From NCBI RefSeq assembly GCF_014196535.1, contig NZ_JACIDU010000026.1, positions 1 through 35,361 of the forward strand: a stretch of DNA of 35,361 nt, read 5' to 3'. Each line of letters starts with the position of its first letter. Within the stretch, counting starts at the first letter, position 1. Source of the DNA: Allorhizobium borbori (GTDB taxonomy: Bacteria > Pseudomonadota > Alphaproteobacteria > Rhizobiales > Rhizobiaceae). The notes under the pieces were generated by a model. That model did not search any database and was not told where the DNA came from. It worked only from the letters and a program-made list of their open reading frames with translations. The translations under genes and the position numbers were made by a program. Shown piece after piece: positions 10,784-18,695 of this stretch.

Positions 10784-12058
10784 TCACTTTTTATCGAGGC
10801 CGTAGGCGGAATGCAAAGTCCGGACTGCAAGTTCCGTGTATGCGCCGTCGATCAGCACCGAAATCTTGATTTCCGAGGTGGTGATGGCCTTGATGTTGAT
10901 GCCTTTTTCGGCAACTGCGCGGAAAGCGGTTGCGGCAACGCCCGCATGGCTGCGCATGCCGACACCGATGACCGAAACCTTGGCGAGCCCCGATTCGCTC
11001 TGCACAACGTCGAAGCCGATCTTTTCCTTGTTGGCAGTCAGCACCGTCATGGCCTTTTCCAGATCACCCGAGGGCACAGTGAAGGTCATGTCGGTATGGG
11101 TGCCGTCCTCGGAAATGTTCTGGACGATCATGTCGACGTTGATGTGGGCTTCAGCCAGCGGGCCGAAGATCGCGGCGGAAACGCCCGGCCGGTCGGAAAG
11201 ACGGCGCAGCGAAATCTGGGCTTCATCCTTGGCGTAGGCAATACCGGTTACGACTTCCTGTTCCACGATTTCATCCTCGTCACAAATCAGCGTGCCGGGC
11301 GGGTTCAGAAGGTCGCCCATGCCCGGCGCATCGGGATCTTCAAAGCTGGAGCGGACGAAGGTGCGCACCTTGTGCACCATCGCCAGCTCAACGGAGCGTA
11401 CCTGCAGCACCTTGGCGCCAAGCGATGCCATTTCGAGCATTTCCTCGAAGGCGATCTTCTTCAGGCGGCGCGCCTTCGGCTCGATGCGCGGATCGGTCGT
11501 GTAAACGCCGTCCACGTCGGTATAGATATCGCAACGGTCGGCCTTGACGGCGGCGGCGATGGCAACAGCAGAAGTGTCAGAGCCGCCGCGACCGAGGGTC
11601 GCAATGCGATTGTCGGGCCCAAGCCCCTGGAAGCCGGCGATCACAGCCACCTGACCCTCGCCCATACGGCGAATGATATCCGAACCGTCGATTTCGAGAA
11701 TACGGGCGGCACCGTGGGCGTTGTCGGTGCGGATCGGGATCTGCCAGCCCTGCCAGGAGCGGGCATTGATGTCCATCGACTGCAGCGTGATGGCCAGAAG
11801 GCCGGACGTGACCTGTTCGCCCGAGGCGACCACGGCGTCGTATTCGCGCGCGTCATAGAACGGGGACGTGGCGCCAGCCACCTTGGGCGCATCCTGAACC
11901 CAGCCGACGAGTTCGTTGGTCTTCCCAGACATCGCGGACACGACAACTGCCACTTCGTGGCCGGCATCGACTTCACGTCTCACATGGCGGGCGACGTTAT
12001 GAATGCGTTCCAGATTGGCGACGGACGTGCCGCCGAACTTCATCACGATGCGAGCCAT
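10784..12058 (-). CDS. lysC: Aspartate kinase
   Basis: Monofunctional aspartokinase, 424 residues, which phosphorylates aspartate as the first step to lysine, threonine, methionine and diaminopimelate. The kinase domain opens with KFGGTSV (7-13) and contains GRGGSDTSA; two ACT domains follow (about 265-424) and normally bind lysine and threonine for feedback control. No homoserine dehydrogenase domain is attached. The ATG at 12058 follows a weak AAGG; it may depend on upstream translation from the small ORFs at 12104-12591. The following gene is ptsP. Confidence 0.98.
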   Translation of the reverse strand: MARIVMKFGGTSVANLERIHNVARHVRREVDAGHEVAVVVSAMSGKTNELVGWVQDAPKVAGATSPFYDAREYDAVVASGEQVTSGLLAITLQSMDINARSWQGWQIPIRTDNAHGAARILEIDGSDIIRRMGEGQVAVIAGFQGLGPDNRIATLGRGGSDTSAVAIAAAVKADRCDIYTDVDGVYTTDPRIEPKARRLKKIAFEEMLEMASLGAKVLQVRSVELAMVHKVRTFVRSSFEDPDAPGMGDLLNPPGTLICDEDEIVEQEVVTGIAYAKDEAQISLRRLSDRPGVSAAIFGPLAEAHINVDMIVQNISEDGTHTDMTFTVPSGDLEKAMTVLTANKEKIGFDVVQSESGLAKVSVIGVGMRSHAGVAATAFRAVAEKGINIKAITTSEIKISVLIDGAYTELAVRTLHSAYGLDKK

Positions 12059-12085
12059 GGCCTTGATTCCGGTATTCCGACAGAC

Positions 12086-12101
12086 GCCTTCTGAAGAAGG
12101 C
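12086..12101. repeat. Small inverted repeat before lysC
   Basis: GCCTTCT and AGAAGGC form a 7-bp inverted repeat with a two-base centre between the 57-aa ORF stop and the lysC start. In RNA the loop is too tight unless inner pairs open; it could be a small operator or a minor hairpin near the lysC initiation region. Confidence 0.3.
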
Positions 12102-12103
12102 TT

Positions 12104-12277
12104 TCACCAACAAAGCCGCCCTCTGGCAGGCAGGGGCAGCGGTCGGCGTGTCTCATAGCGAAAACGGGCCCCGGGCGCAATGGCATCCAGCCCCGCAAGC
12201 GGCGGCATTTTGACAATCGGCACCGGCATTCCGGCGTAGAAGGCGGCAAGCAGCGCCGCATGATGCCGTTCGGTCAC
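12104..12277 (-). CDS. Probable 57-aa protein coupled to its upstream gene
   Basis: I do not recognise this protein. Its GTG start at 12277 overlaps the stop of the upstream membrane-protein gene in a GTGA arrangement, and AAGGA lies three bases before it. Codons have roughly 70 percent G or C at third positions, similar to real genes nearby. The sequence contains [19 protein letters not shown] and ends Arg/Pro-rich ([14 protein letters not shown]). There is one lysine and no run of lysine or threonine codons, so a classical attenuator leader for lysC is unlikely. The frame also stays open further upstream inside the other gene, which weakens the ORF argument. It ends 45 bases before lysC. 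Confidence 0.5.
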   Translation of the reverse strand: MTERHHAALLAAFYAGMPVPIVKMPPLAGLDAIAPGARFRYETRRPLPLPARGRLCW

Positions 12278-12591
12278 AATTCCTTCTTGCGCTTGTAGGG
12301 CATGGTCATGACTGCCGTGCCCACCACAACGCTGCCGAAGGTGAGCGCCAGCGGCACGAAAAGCAGAAGTGCGCTGACGAAAGGATGGCGCGCGCGCACC
12401 AGGTGCGTCCAAAGGCCGCCAATGTCGAAAAAGAGCAGGCTCGCCGCCAGAACCACGCCTATGCCCATGCCGAAAAGCGCGTTGATGGCCAGAAACCGCA
12501 GCATGTCCCAATGGTCCTGCCGCGCCTCCTCGGGCGTGAGGTCATAGCGGTCATAGACGCGTTTTTCGTCCTTGTCCTTCTCCTCCGCCAT
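12274..12591 (-). CDS. Small conserved two-helix membrane protein
   Basis: A 105-residue protein of unknown function. A charged N-terminus (about 1-28, with EEKDKDEKR and [14 protein letters not shown]) precedes two hydrophobic helices (about 31-55 and 68-96), and the C-terminus is a basic KRKKEL. Both termini are therefore probably cytoplasmic. It diverges from ubiG, with the two start codons 72 bases apart, and is followed by the overlapping 57-aa ORF and lysC on the same strand. I cannot assign a family with confidence. Confidence 0.8.
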   Translation of the reverse strand: MAEEKDKDEKRVYDRYDLTPEEARQDHWDMLRFLAINALFGMGIGVVLAASLLFFDIGGLWTHLVRARHPFVSALLLFVPLALTFGSVVVGTAVMTMPYKRKKEL

Positions 12592-12663
12592 GTTGCCTCT
12601 CCTCGCCTCTTGACTTCACGTCGTCATCGTCCGACTTCATACCACGAATTGAAGGAGCAGACC

Positions 12664-13410
12664 ATGAGCGAAACAGCGCGCACGACCATCGACCAGACCG
12701 AAGTGGACCGCTTCTCGGCCATGGCGGCGGAATGGTGGAGCCCGACCGGCAAGTTCCGCCCGCTGCACAAGTTCAACCCTGTCCGCCTCGGCTATATCCG
12801 CGACAAGGCCTGCGCCCATTTCGGCCGCGATCCTAAATCCGCCCGCCCGCTGGAGGGCCTGCGGGTTCTCGATATCGGCTGCGGCGGCGGTCTGCTTTCG
12901 GAACCGGTGGCCCGCATGGGCGCAAACGTTCTGGGCGCGGATGCCTCGGAAAAGAACATCGGCATTGCCAGAACCCACGCAACCCAGACGGGCGTTGCGG
13001 TTGATTACCGTGCTGTGACGGCCGAGGCGCTGGCGGAGGCCGGCGAAACCTTCGATATCGTCCTCAACATGGAAGTGGTGGAACACGTCGCCGACGTGGA
13101 ATTCTTCATCCGCACCTGCGCCTCCATGGTGCGGCCCGGCGGCATGATGCTGATCGCCACCATCAACCGCACGCTGAAGGCCAGGGCGCTCGCCATTTTC
13201 GCGGCGGAAGTGGTCCTGCGCTGGCTGCCGCGCGGCACGCATCAATATGAAAAGCTGGTAACACCGGAAGAGCTGGAAGCCCCGCTTCTGGCCAGCGGCA
13301 TGGAAATCGTCGAAAAGAACGGCGTGTTCTACAACGTGCTGCACGACCGGTGGAATCTTTCGGCAGATACCGACGTCAACTACATGCTGCTGGCAAAACG
13401 CCCCGCTTGA
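12664..13410 (+). CDS. ubiG: Ubiquinone biosynthesis O-methyltransferase UbiG
   Basis: A 248-residue SAM methyltransferase that performs both O-methylations of the ubiquinone ring. The N-terminal stretch [20 protein letters not shown] is a family signature; the SAM motif LDIGCGGG is at 69-76, followed by NMEVVEHV. The ATG at 12664 has AAGGAG seven bases upstream; the frame is open earlier, but those residues overlap the divergent gene. Its stop is four bases from the stop of the convergent DUF1178 gene, leaving no room for a terminator. Confidence 0.97.
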   Translation: MSETARTTIDQTEVDRFSAMAAEWWSPTGKFRPLHKFNPVRLGYIRDKACAHFGRDPKSARPLEGLRVLDIGCGGGLLSEPVARMGANVLGADASEKNIGIARTHATQTGVAVDYRAVTAEALAEAGETFDIVLNMEVVEHVADVEFFIRTCASMVRPGGMMLIATINRTLKARALAIFAAEVVLRWLPRGTHQYEKLVTPEELEAPLLASGMEIVEKNGVFYNVLHDRWNLSADTDVNYMLLAKRPA

Positions 13411-13414
13411 CGTT

Positions 13415-13843
13415 TCAGTTCACGTCGTCCGGAAGTACCGGCAGCGGCGCGACTGCAATGCCCTCTTCCAGCAATTCGCGCGCCTCATCTGGGCTTGCCT
13501 GACCTATGATGCCGCGCGTTTCCGTCTCGCCGTAATGGATGCGCCGCGCCTCTTCCGGGAAGCGCTCGCCGACATCCTCGGAATTGGCCTTGATCTCGGC
13601 AACGACGGCCTTGATCTTGGCCACGACTTCCTTCTGAGCGGTCTCCATGGCCAGCGCCTGCTGCGCCTCCTTCTGCCGCGCAGTGGACACGGAGGGCGCC
13701 ATCAACGCCTTGGAGACGGTTTTCGATCCGCACACGGGACAGCTCACCAGCCCGCGCTCCATCTGGCTGTCGAAATCGGCGCTGCCGGAAAACCAGCCCT
13801 CGAAGCCGTGGCCGCTCTCGCATGTCAGGGTATAACGGATCAC
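13415..13843 (-). CDS. DUF1178 family protein
   Basis: A 142-residue protein of unknown function. It begins MIRYTLTCESGHGFEGWFS and has a CPVCG motif near residue 35, so with Cys8 and His12 it probably forms a small zinc-ribbon-like N-terminal domain. The remainder is helical, ending in an acidic tail. The start is GTG at 13843 with AGAGG five bases upstream. It is the last gene of a minus-strand series with comF, grxC and the amidase, 20 bases after the amidase stop. Confidence 0.9.
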   Translation of the reverse strand: MIRYTLTCESGHGFEGWFSGSADFDSQMERGLVSCPVCGSKTVSKALMAPSVSTARQKEAQQALAMETAQKEVVAKIKAVVAEIKANSEDVGERFPEEARRIHYGETETRGIIGQASPDEARELLEEGIAVAPLPVLPDDVN

Positions 13844-13863
13844 CTGGACCTCTCTCCCGGCCC

Positions 13864-14694
13864 TCAGACCGCATCCACGAGCGCAAAATCGCGCGAATTC
13901 CTGAGGTTCGGAATTTTCGCCCGGGCGGCAGCCACTGCGGCAATATCGATTTCAGCGACCAGAACCGCCTCGCCCGTGCCCCCGGCTTCCGCCACAACCT
14001 TGCCCCAGGGATCAACGATAATCGAATGGCCGTAGGTCTCGCGACCGTCCTCGTGCACGCCGGCCTGCGCGGCAGAAATCATGAAAGCGCCATTCTCGAT
14101 GGCGCGAGCCCGTTGCAGGATGCTCCAGTGCGCTTCGCCCGTCTGGCGGGTAAAGGCAGCCGGCGCCGTCAGGATTTCAGCGCCGGCCAACGCCTGCGCG
14201 CGGAAAAGATGCGGGAACCGCACGTCGTAGCACACCGCCATCCCCAGCTTTGCAAAGGGCAGGGCAATCACCCTCGCCTCGCAGCCGGGTTGATAGGTCG
14301 CGCTTTCCCGCCAGCTTTCGCCATTGTCGAGGTCCACGTCGAACATATGGATCTTGTCGTAGCTGGCGATTTTCTGCCCGTCCGGCCCGAACAGAAGCGC
14401 CCGGTTGGCGACCTTGCCTTCGCCGAGATCGATAGCGGTCGAGCCGATATGCAAATGGATGTTCAGTTCCCGTGCCAGTTCGGAAGCGGCCTTCGCCACC
14501 AGATCCGTCTCTTCAGGGCGGATCGAGGCAAACAGGGCCTTGCGGTTGCGCTGAAGCGAGCCGGTCATTTCCGGTGTCTGGATGTAGATCGCGCCTTGGC
14601 CGGCGGCATCGCGCACCAGTGCTTTCAGCGTCTCGACATTGCGCTCCACATCCATTCCGGAACACATCTGGATGGCGGCGACCTTGATGCTCAT
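13864..14694 (-). CDS. Carbon-nitrogen hydrolase (nitrilase superfamily)
   Basis: A 276-residue amidase-fold enzyme with the complete Glu-Lys-Cys triad: E42 in TPEMTGS, K114 in YDKIHMFDVDL and C155 in AVCYDVRFP. This resembles the Nit1/Nit2 group, which includes deaminated-glutathione amidase and omega-amidase. Its place directly after glutaredoxin would fit a glutathione-repair role, but that is inference. The ATG at 14694 is one base after the grxC stop, with GGAGG inside the end of grxC, so the two are translationally linked. Confidence 0.93.
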   Translation of the reverse strand: MSIKVAAIQMCSGMDVERNVETLKALVRDAAGQGAIYIQTPEMTGSLQRNRKALFASIRPEETDLVAKAASELARELNIHLHIGSTAIDLGEGKVANRALLFGPDGQKIASYDKIHMFDVDLDNGESWRESATYQPGCEARVIALPFAKLGMAVCYDVRFPHLFRAQALAGAEILTAPAAFTRQTGEAHWSILQRARAIENGAFMISAAQAGVHEDGRETYGHSIIVDPWGKVVAEAGGTGEAVLVAEIDIAAVAAARAKIPNLRNSRDFALVDAV

Positions 14695-14695
14695 C

Positions 14696-14962
14696 TCAGG
14701 CCTCCTCAGCCAGAAGCGGATCGAGCTTTCCGGCACGATCGAGCGCATGCAGATCGTCGCAGCCGCCCACATGCTTGCCGTTGATGAAAATCTGCGGGAA
14801 GGTCGAGCCGCCGTTGGCGCGTTCGATCATCTCCTTGCGCAGATCCGGGGAATAGGTGGCGTCCTTCTCCTCGAAATCGACGCCCTTGGAGGCGAGCAAC
14901 GCCTTGGCGCGCGCGCAATAACCGCAATATTCCCGTGTGTAGATCGTTACCGACACCATCAT
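14696..14962 (-). CDS. grxC: Glutaredoxin 3
   Basis: An 88-residue thioredoxin-fold disulfide reductase using glutathione. The active site is dithiol CGYC (13-16), followed by the TFPQIFI cis-proline segment and the GGCDDL glutathione-binding motif, which mark the GrxC group. The start could be either of two adjacent ATGs (14962 or 14959). It lies 45 bases after comF and one base before the amidase gene. Confidence 0.96.
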   Translation of the reverse strand: MMVSVTIYTREYCGYCARAKALLASKGVDFEEKDATYSPDLRKEMIERANGGSTFPQIFINGKHVGGCDDLHALDRAGKLDPLLAEEA

Positions 14963-15007
14963 CTTCTCCGCACCTGCGGCCAGCGGTCGCAGGCCTTGTT
15001 CAATCTG

Positions 15008-15790
15008 TCATATAGGACCGCCAAGCGCCATTGCAAAGGTCAAAACCGTGACCTCCGCAGCACCCGCCCGCTTCAGCGCCCGGGCAGCCGAAGAAACGGT
15101 CGCACCCGTCGTATACACGTCGTCGATCAGCAGGATGTGCTTGCCGCGCACATCGTCCAGACACCGCTTGTTGACCCGGAAAGCGCCGCGCACATTCGCC
15201 GCCCGGCGGCGGGCCGAAAGGCCGACCTGCCGCCGGGTCGGCTTGATACGCTGGAGCGCGCTCGCCAGAAGCGGCTTGCCGGCGGCCTTCGCCAGAGCCC
15301 GCGCCAGTTCCGCCGACTGGTTGAAGCGCCGCGACAGCAGGCGTCGGGCGTGCAGCGGAACCGGCACGATAGCGTCGCAGGCTTGCGCATAACCATCACT
15401 GGCCCGGAGCATCCACGCCGCCATCATCGGCGCCAGATCGGTGCGGTCACGGTATTTGAGGCCATGCACGAGGTTGCGCGCCACGCCCTCATGCAACGCC
15501 ACTGCCCGCAGCCGATCGAAGACGGGCGGGTGAGCAAGCGCGGCCGGGCTCAGCATCCCGTCTCCCTCGTCGCGCTTGAACGGCATGCCCAGCGCCTCGC
15601 AATAGGGACGCTCGATAAACCGCATCGAAGCCCAGCAGGACGGACAAAGTGCCTGATGGCGGGCCGTCGCCCTGCCGCAACCGGCACAGTGGGGCGGATA
15701 GACGAGATCGACAGCCGAAGCCACCCACCGCCGCAGCAGGGTGCGAAGGGCCGTACCGGGCCTTGGAAATGCAGAGGTCTCGTCACTCAT
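15008..15790 (-). CDS. comF: ComF family phosphoribosyltransferase-like protein
   Basis: About 260 residues. An N-terminal zinc finger is formed by C35, C38, C49 and C52 (CAGC ... CPSC), and a type I phosphoribosyltransferase domain carries LIDDVYTTGAT at about 221-231. ComF proteins take part in DNA uptake and replication-restart functions in competent bacteria; the role in rhizobia is not settled. I place the start at the ATG at 15790 (MSDETS), though its ribosome binding site is weak and the frame is open to 15877. It heads the series comF, grxC, amidase, DUF1178 and diverges from the methyltransferase gene 62 bases away. Confidence 0.92.
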   Translation of the reverse strand: MSDETSAFPRPGTALRTLLRRWVASAVDLVYPPHCAGCGRATARHQALCPSCWASMRFIERPYCEALGMPFKRDEGDGMLSPAALAHPPVFDRLRAVALHEGVARNLVHGLKYRDRTDLAPMMAAWMLRASDGYAQACDAIVPVPLHARRLLSRRFNQSAELARALAKAAGKPLLASALQRIKPTRRQVGLSARRRAANVRGAFRVNKRCLDDVRGKHILLIDDVYTTGATVSSAARALKRAGAAEVTVLTFAMALGGPI

Positions 15791-15852
15791 ATCTTGACAA
15801 TAAGCGAGGTGTGGCGCCTTTGCGAAGTCCCAACATTCGGGAGCGGAAATCC

Positions 15853-16725
15853 ATGGACCTTCTCTTCGATCAGGCACTTGTCGCCGCCAACCGCCGCCGC
15901 GCCCTCAAGGCGGGCGACCCGCGCGCCGCCTTCCTGATTGACCTTGCCGCGCAAGAGATCGCGGAGCGCCTGTCCGTCGTCGAACGCAGTTTCGAAAAGG
16001 GCGTTGAACTGTTTGGCGTCACCGGGGCGACCGCCGCCGCCTGCCTCGGCACCGGCAAGGTCGGCGCCATGCAGCGCATAGAGTTGCAGGACACGGGCGC
16101 AACGGGCGATCTGACAGAGGCCCCGCTCGAAACCCTGCCGCTTGCTCCCCGCTCGGTCAATCTTGTCGTCTCCCCGCTCAACCTGCATGTTACCAACGAC
16201 ACGCCGGGCGTGTTCGTCCAGATCAACCGCGCACTGGTTCCTGACGGGCTGTTTCTGGCCGCCATTCCCGGCTCGGGTACGTTGCAGGAATTGCGGGAGG
16301 TCCTTCTGGAGACGGAGGCCGAACTGACCGGCGGCGCAAGCCCCCGTGTCATCCCTTTCGCCGATGTGCGCGATATCGGCGCGCTTCTCCAGCGGGCAGG
16401 CTTTGCCCTGCCCGTGGTCGACATGGAAAACTACACGGTGCGCTACGATACGCTGTTCGGCCTGATGAAGGATTTGCGCGCCATGGGCATGGCCAATCCA
16501 CTTGCCGGGCGCAGCCGCAAGCCCCTGACCCGCGCCTTTTTCCTCAGGGCCGCCGAACTTTATGCGGAACGCCACTCCGACCCGGACGGTCGCATCCGCG
16601 CCACTTTCTCGATTCTCTACGTCTCCGCCTGGTCGCCCCACGAAAGCCAGCAGAAGCCGTTGAAACCCGGCTCGGCCCGCATGCGCCTCTCGGATGCGCT
16701 GAAAGCAGCGGAAGGCAAGAACTGA
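15853..16725 (+). CDS. Class I SAM methyltransferase-fold protein, NDUFAF5-like
   Basis: A 290-residue protein beginning MDLLFDQALVAANRRRAL, the typical start of the alphaproteobacterial relatives of NDUFAF5, the assembly factor that modifies an arginine in the NDUFS7 subunit of respiratory complex I. The core is a BioC-like Rossmann fold with NRALVPDGLFLAAIPG after the SAM domain. The SAM loop is degenerate, as in this group. The ATG at 15853 has GGGAG about nine bases upstream. A hairpin at 16727-16767 directly after the stop looks like its terminator. A role in complex I biogenesis is inferred from the family. Confidence 0.87.
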   Translation: MDLLFDQALVAANRRRALKAGDPRAAFLIDLAAQEIAERLSVVERSFEKGVELFGVTGATAAACLGTGKVGAMQRIELQDTGATGDLTEAPLETLPLAPRSVNLVVSPLNLHVTNDTPGVFVQINRALVPDGLFLAAIPGSGTLQELREVLLETEAELTGGASPRVIPFADVRDIGALLQRAGFALPVVDMENYTVRYDTLFGLMKDLRAMGMANPLAGRSRKPLTRAFFLRAAELYAERHSDPDGRIRATFSILYVSAWSPHESQQKPLKPGSARMRLSDALKAAEGKN

Positions 16726-16726
16726 C

Positions 16727-16767
16727 AACAAAGCCGGCGCGAACATCTGCCCTGCGCTGGCTTTGTT
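16727..16767 (+). terminator. Terminator after the NDUFAF5-like gene
   Basis: AACAAAGCCGGCGC (16727-16740) and GCGCTGGCTTTGTT (16754-16767) form a 14-bp stem with one mismatch around a 13-base loop, starting two bases after the stop. The distal TTTGTT acts as the U-rich end on the plus strand; the structure is nearly symmetrical and may also serve the convergent pilin gene. Confidence 0.7.
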
Positions 16768-16795
16768 CAATCCTTACGGGCCTACACCCGCGTCA

Positions 16796-16978
16796 TCAGT
16801 TGGTGGCGTTGCTCAGCTCGTTGCTGACACCATTGAACACGCCGCCAATGGTGTTGCCGAGGGTGCCGGCGCCCGCGATGATGCCAACGGCGATCAGTGC
16901 TGCAATGAGACCGTATTCGATGGCGGTCGCGCCATCCGTAGACATGAGAAACTGACGGCAAAGCCGAACGATAAACAT
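16796..16978 (-). CDS. Flp/Fap-type pilin subunit
   Basis: A 60-residue type IVb prepilin. The basic leader (MFIVRLCRQFLMSTDG) ends at G16, followed by ATAIEYGL: cleavage by a prepilin peptidase after G16 would place Glu at +5 and Tyr at +6, as in Flp pilins. One hydrophobic helix (about 20-40) follows, then an Asn-rich polar tail. AGGGG lies five bases before the ATG. No Tad/Cpa assembly gene is present in the window, so it must depend on a distant locus. The 105-aa membrane-protein gene lies just upstream on the same strand. Confidence 0.93.
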   Translation of the reverse strand: MFIVRLCRQFLMSTDGATAIEYGLIAALIAVGIIAGAGTLGNTIGGVFNGVSNELSNATN

Positions 16979-17061
16979 GGGAACCCCTTGAGAACCAGGC
17001 TGGATGGCATGTTGTCAAAACGACCGGTCAAAGCGGTCACGGCAATTCCCTGCAACTCAGC

Positions 17062-17379
17062 TCAGCAACCGCCGTTGCCATATCCTTCCACGATACAGAC
17101 CGAACCAGGTGTTTCCTGAAGAACGCTGCGGCGTATGGAATAGGACTTTCCATGCTCCTTGGGAGGCACGGAACCCGTCGTGATCGTATCGAAATCATCG
17201 GCGATCAGCGCCAGGCTGCGGCTATCCTGCTTGCTGGCGAGTATAGGCGTGAGGATGAGCGTCAGCGCTACCGCAGCCGTACCGAACAGCAACGCAAGAT
17301 TGAGCGCTCCTGTCTTGTAGGAGGCGTGAGACATCCGGCGTCGGGTCCGGACTTCATTCCAGAACTCCTCATTTGCCAT
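17062..17379 (-). CDS. Small single-pass membrane protein of unknown function
   Basis: A 105-residue protein I do not recognise. It starts with an amphipathic basic segment (MANEEFWNEVRTRRRMSHAS), has one membrane helix at about 29-48, and a periplasmic part containing ITTGSVPPKEHGKSYSIRRS. It ends CIVEGYGNGGC, two cysteines ten residues apart that could form a disulfide outside the membrane. I chose the ATG at 17379; a TTG five codons earlier is possible. It lies 83 bases upstream of the pilin gene, on the same strand. Confidence 0.77.
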   Translation of the reverse strand: MANEEFWNEVRTRRRMSHASYKTGALNLALLFGTAAVALTLILTPILASKQDSRSLALIADDFDTITTGSVPPKEHGKSYSIRRSVLQETPGSVCIVEGYGNGGC

Positions 17380-17457
17380 TTTCAACCCCGTCAACGTAAA
17401 TCACATTGAATTCGATGCAACTTTGACAGAAGGGAATAAAGCAACTGTTAACGCAGA

Positions 17458-17479
17458 CAGCCCGTGCGAAACGGGGCTG
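17458..17479 (-). terminator. Hairpin downstream of mutT
   Basis: CAGCCCGT and ACGGGGCTG form a stem of eight pairs with one bulged G, about ten bases after the mutT stop. There is no U tract behind it on the minus strand, so it is either a weak terminator or a 3'-end stabiliser. Confidence 0.4.
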
Positions 17480-17488
17480 TGGATAAAT

Positions 17489-17914
17489 TCAGAGAAGGTC
17501 GAGAAGATAGGGAATAAGCGGCTCGTCGGCCGGCGGCATCGGATAGTCACGCAGGTTTGCCGGACGCACCCACTTGATTGCCTGGCCTTCCATGCCGGTC
17601 GCGATCCCCTCGAAACGCCGGCAGACATAGAGCGGCATCAGCAGGTGGAAGGTCTCGTAGGTATGGCTGGCGAAGGTCAGCGGCGCAAGGCAGGGCACCT
17701 TCGTCTTGATGCCAAGCTCTTCTTCAAGCTCGCGAACCAGCGTTTCCTCAGGCGTCTCTCCCTTTTCCACCTTGCCGCCGGGAAATTCCCAGAGGCCGGC
17801 GAGGTTTTTGCCCTCCGGGCGCTGCGCCAGAAGGATGCGCCCGTCCGTATCGACCAGTGCACAGGCAGCGACGAGAAGAATCTTGCGTTCGGCGGCAGGT
17901 GCGGCGTCGTTCAT
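17489..17914 (-). CDS. mutT: 8-oxo-dGTP diphosphatase MutT (Nudix hydrolase)
   Basis: A 141-residue Nudix hydrolase that removes oxidised dGTP from the nucleotide pool and so prevents A:T to C:G mutations. The Nudix box is complete at 46-69: GGKVEKGET followed by RELEEELGI. LWEFPGG before it is typical of MutT. The start at 17914 (MNDAAP) has GGGAG six bases upstream and is one base past the stop of the GNAT gene. It is the last gene of the argJ series. Confidence 0.93.
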   Translation of the reverse strand: MNDAAPAAERKILLVAACALVDTDGRILLAQRPEGKNLAGLWEFPGGKVEKGETPEETLVRELEEELGIKTKVPCLAPLTFASHTYETFHLLMPLYVCRRFEGIATGMEGQAIKWVRPANLRDYPMPPADEPLIPYLLDLL

Positions 17915-17915
17915 G

Positions 17916-18689
17916 TCAGGCTCCCTTGCGCCAGTAGCGGTGGCGATAGGCCTCGGTAAAGCCGAAACGGTCGTAAAGCGCCAGAGCGGGTGCATTGGTG
18001 GCTACGACCTGAAGCCACGCCGTGCGCGCCGACCGGACCCGCGCCCAGCGAAGGGCGGCTGCCAGAATTTCCGCGCCATGCCCCTGGCGTCTGCCCGCAG
18101 CGGCAACGGCCAGCGACATGATGCCGGCCAGATCGTTGTCCTGAACGCAGATCACCGCCGCCTGCGGGTCGTTCTCCACCTCTTCCTTGAGGAAGAGGCC
18201 GACGGTCGGCTTGATCGAGCTGATGATTTCGGCAAGCGCCGCGCGCAATGCAGGATCCGCCTCGGTGATTTTGATATAGGCTTCGACGAAGCGTCCGATG
18301 TCGTGGCCCGGCAGATGATCCATCGTATCGGGCAGGTCGAGCTTTTCGAGATTGCAGGTCATCACCAGCACTTCTTCGAATACGGACCAGCCACTTGTCT
18401 CCAGATGCTCGCGAAGCTCCAGCGGCATCAGCGGCGTCTCGCGAATTGTCAGCGGTCGGCCATAGGCTTCGAATTTGCGGCGAGCCCGCTCCAGACGAAT
18501 ATCGAGATTGCCGGTGTCGGAAGGATCGAGAGGCACAACACTGTTGAGCCGCTTCGATGGATGACCGCCGGTCAGCCGGATTTGCCAGCTCCCGTCATAC
18601 TGGGCCGACGCCGCCGGCCAGGCACGGAAGCCAACGGCCTCCAGACGGCGAACGAGGGGAAGCGTTCCGGTCGAGGACTCAATATGCAT
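17916..18689 (-). CDS. GNAT family N-acetyltransferase
   Basis: A 257-residue protein with a GNAT domain in its C-terminal third: GRRQGHGAEIL is the acetyl-CoA pyrophosphate loop and NAPALALYDRFGFTEAYRHRYW the terminal strand and helix. The first half lacks a clear motif and may be a degenerate second GNAT fold. The substrate is unknown. It lies six bases after argJ and one base before mutT, so the three are almost certainly co-transcribed. The ATG at 18689 has GGAG ten bases upstream, inside the end of argJ. Confidence 0.86.
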   Translation of the reverse strand: MHIESSTGTLPLVRRLEAVGFRAWPAASAQYDGSWQIRLTGGHPSKRLNSVVPLDPSDTGNLDIRLERARRKFEAYGRPLTIRETPLMPLELREHLETSGWSVFEEVLVMTCNLEKLDLPDTMDHLPGHDIGRFVEAYIKITEADPALRAALAEIISSIKPTVGLFLKEEVENDPQAAVICVQDNDLAGIMSLAVAAAGRRQGHGAEILAAALRWARVRSARTAWLQVVATNAPALALYDRFGFTEAYRHRYWRKGA

Positions 18690-18695
18690 GCGCGT

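Noticed and set aside
9120-10805. A 561-codon frame antisense to ptsP, and similar long frames over clpB (3698-5053) and lysC (10811-12094)
   Set aside because: All lie inside well-identified genes on the opposite strand, have no family resemblance and reflect codon bias.
12104-12511. The full 135-codon version of the 57-aa ORF
   Set aside because: Most of it overlaps the 105-aa membrane-protein gene in another frame; only the part after 12277 has support.
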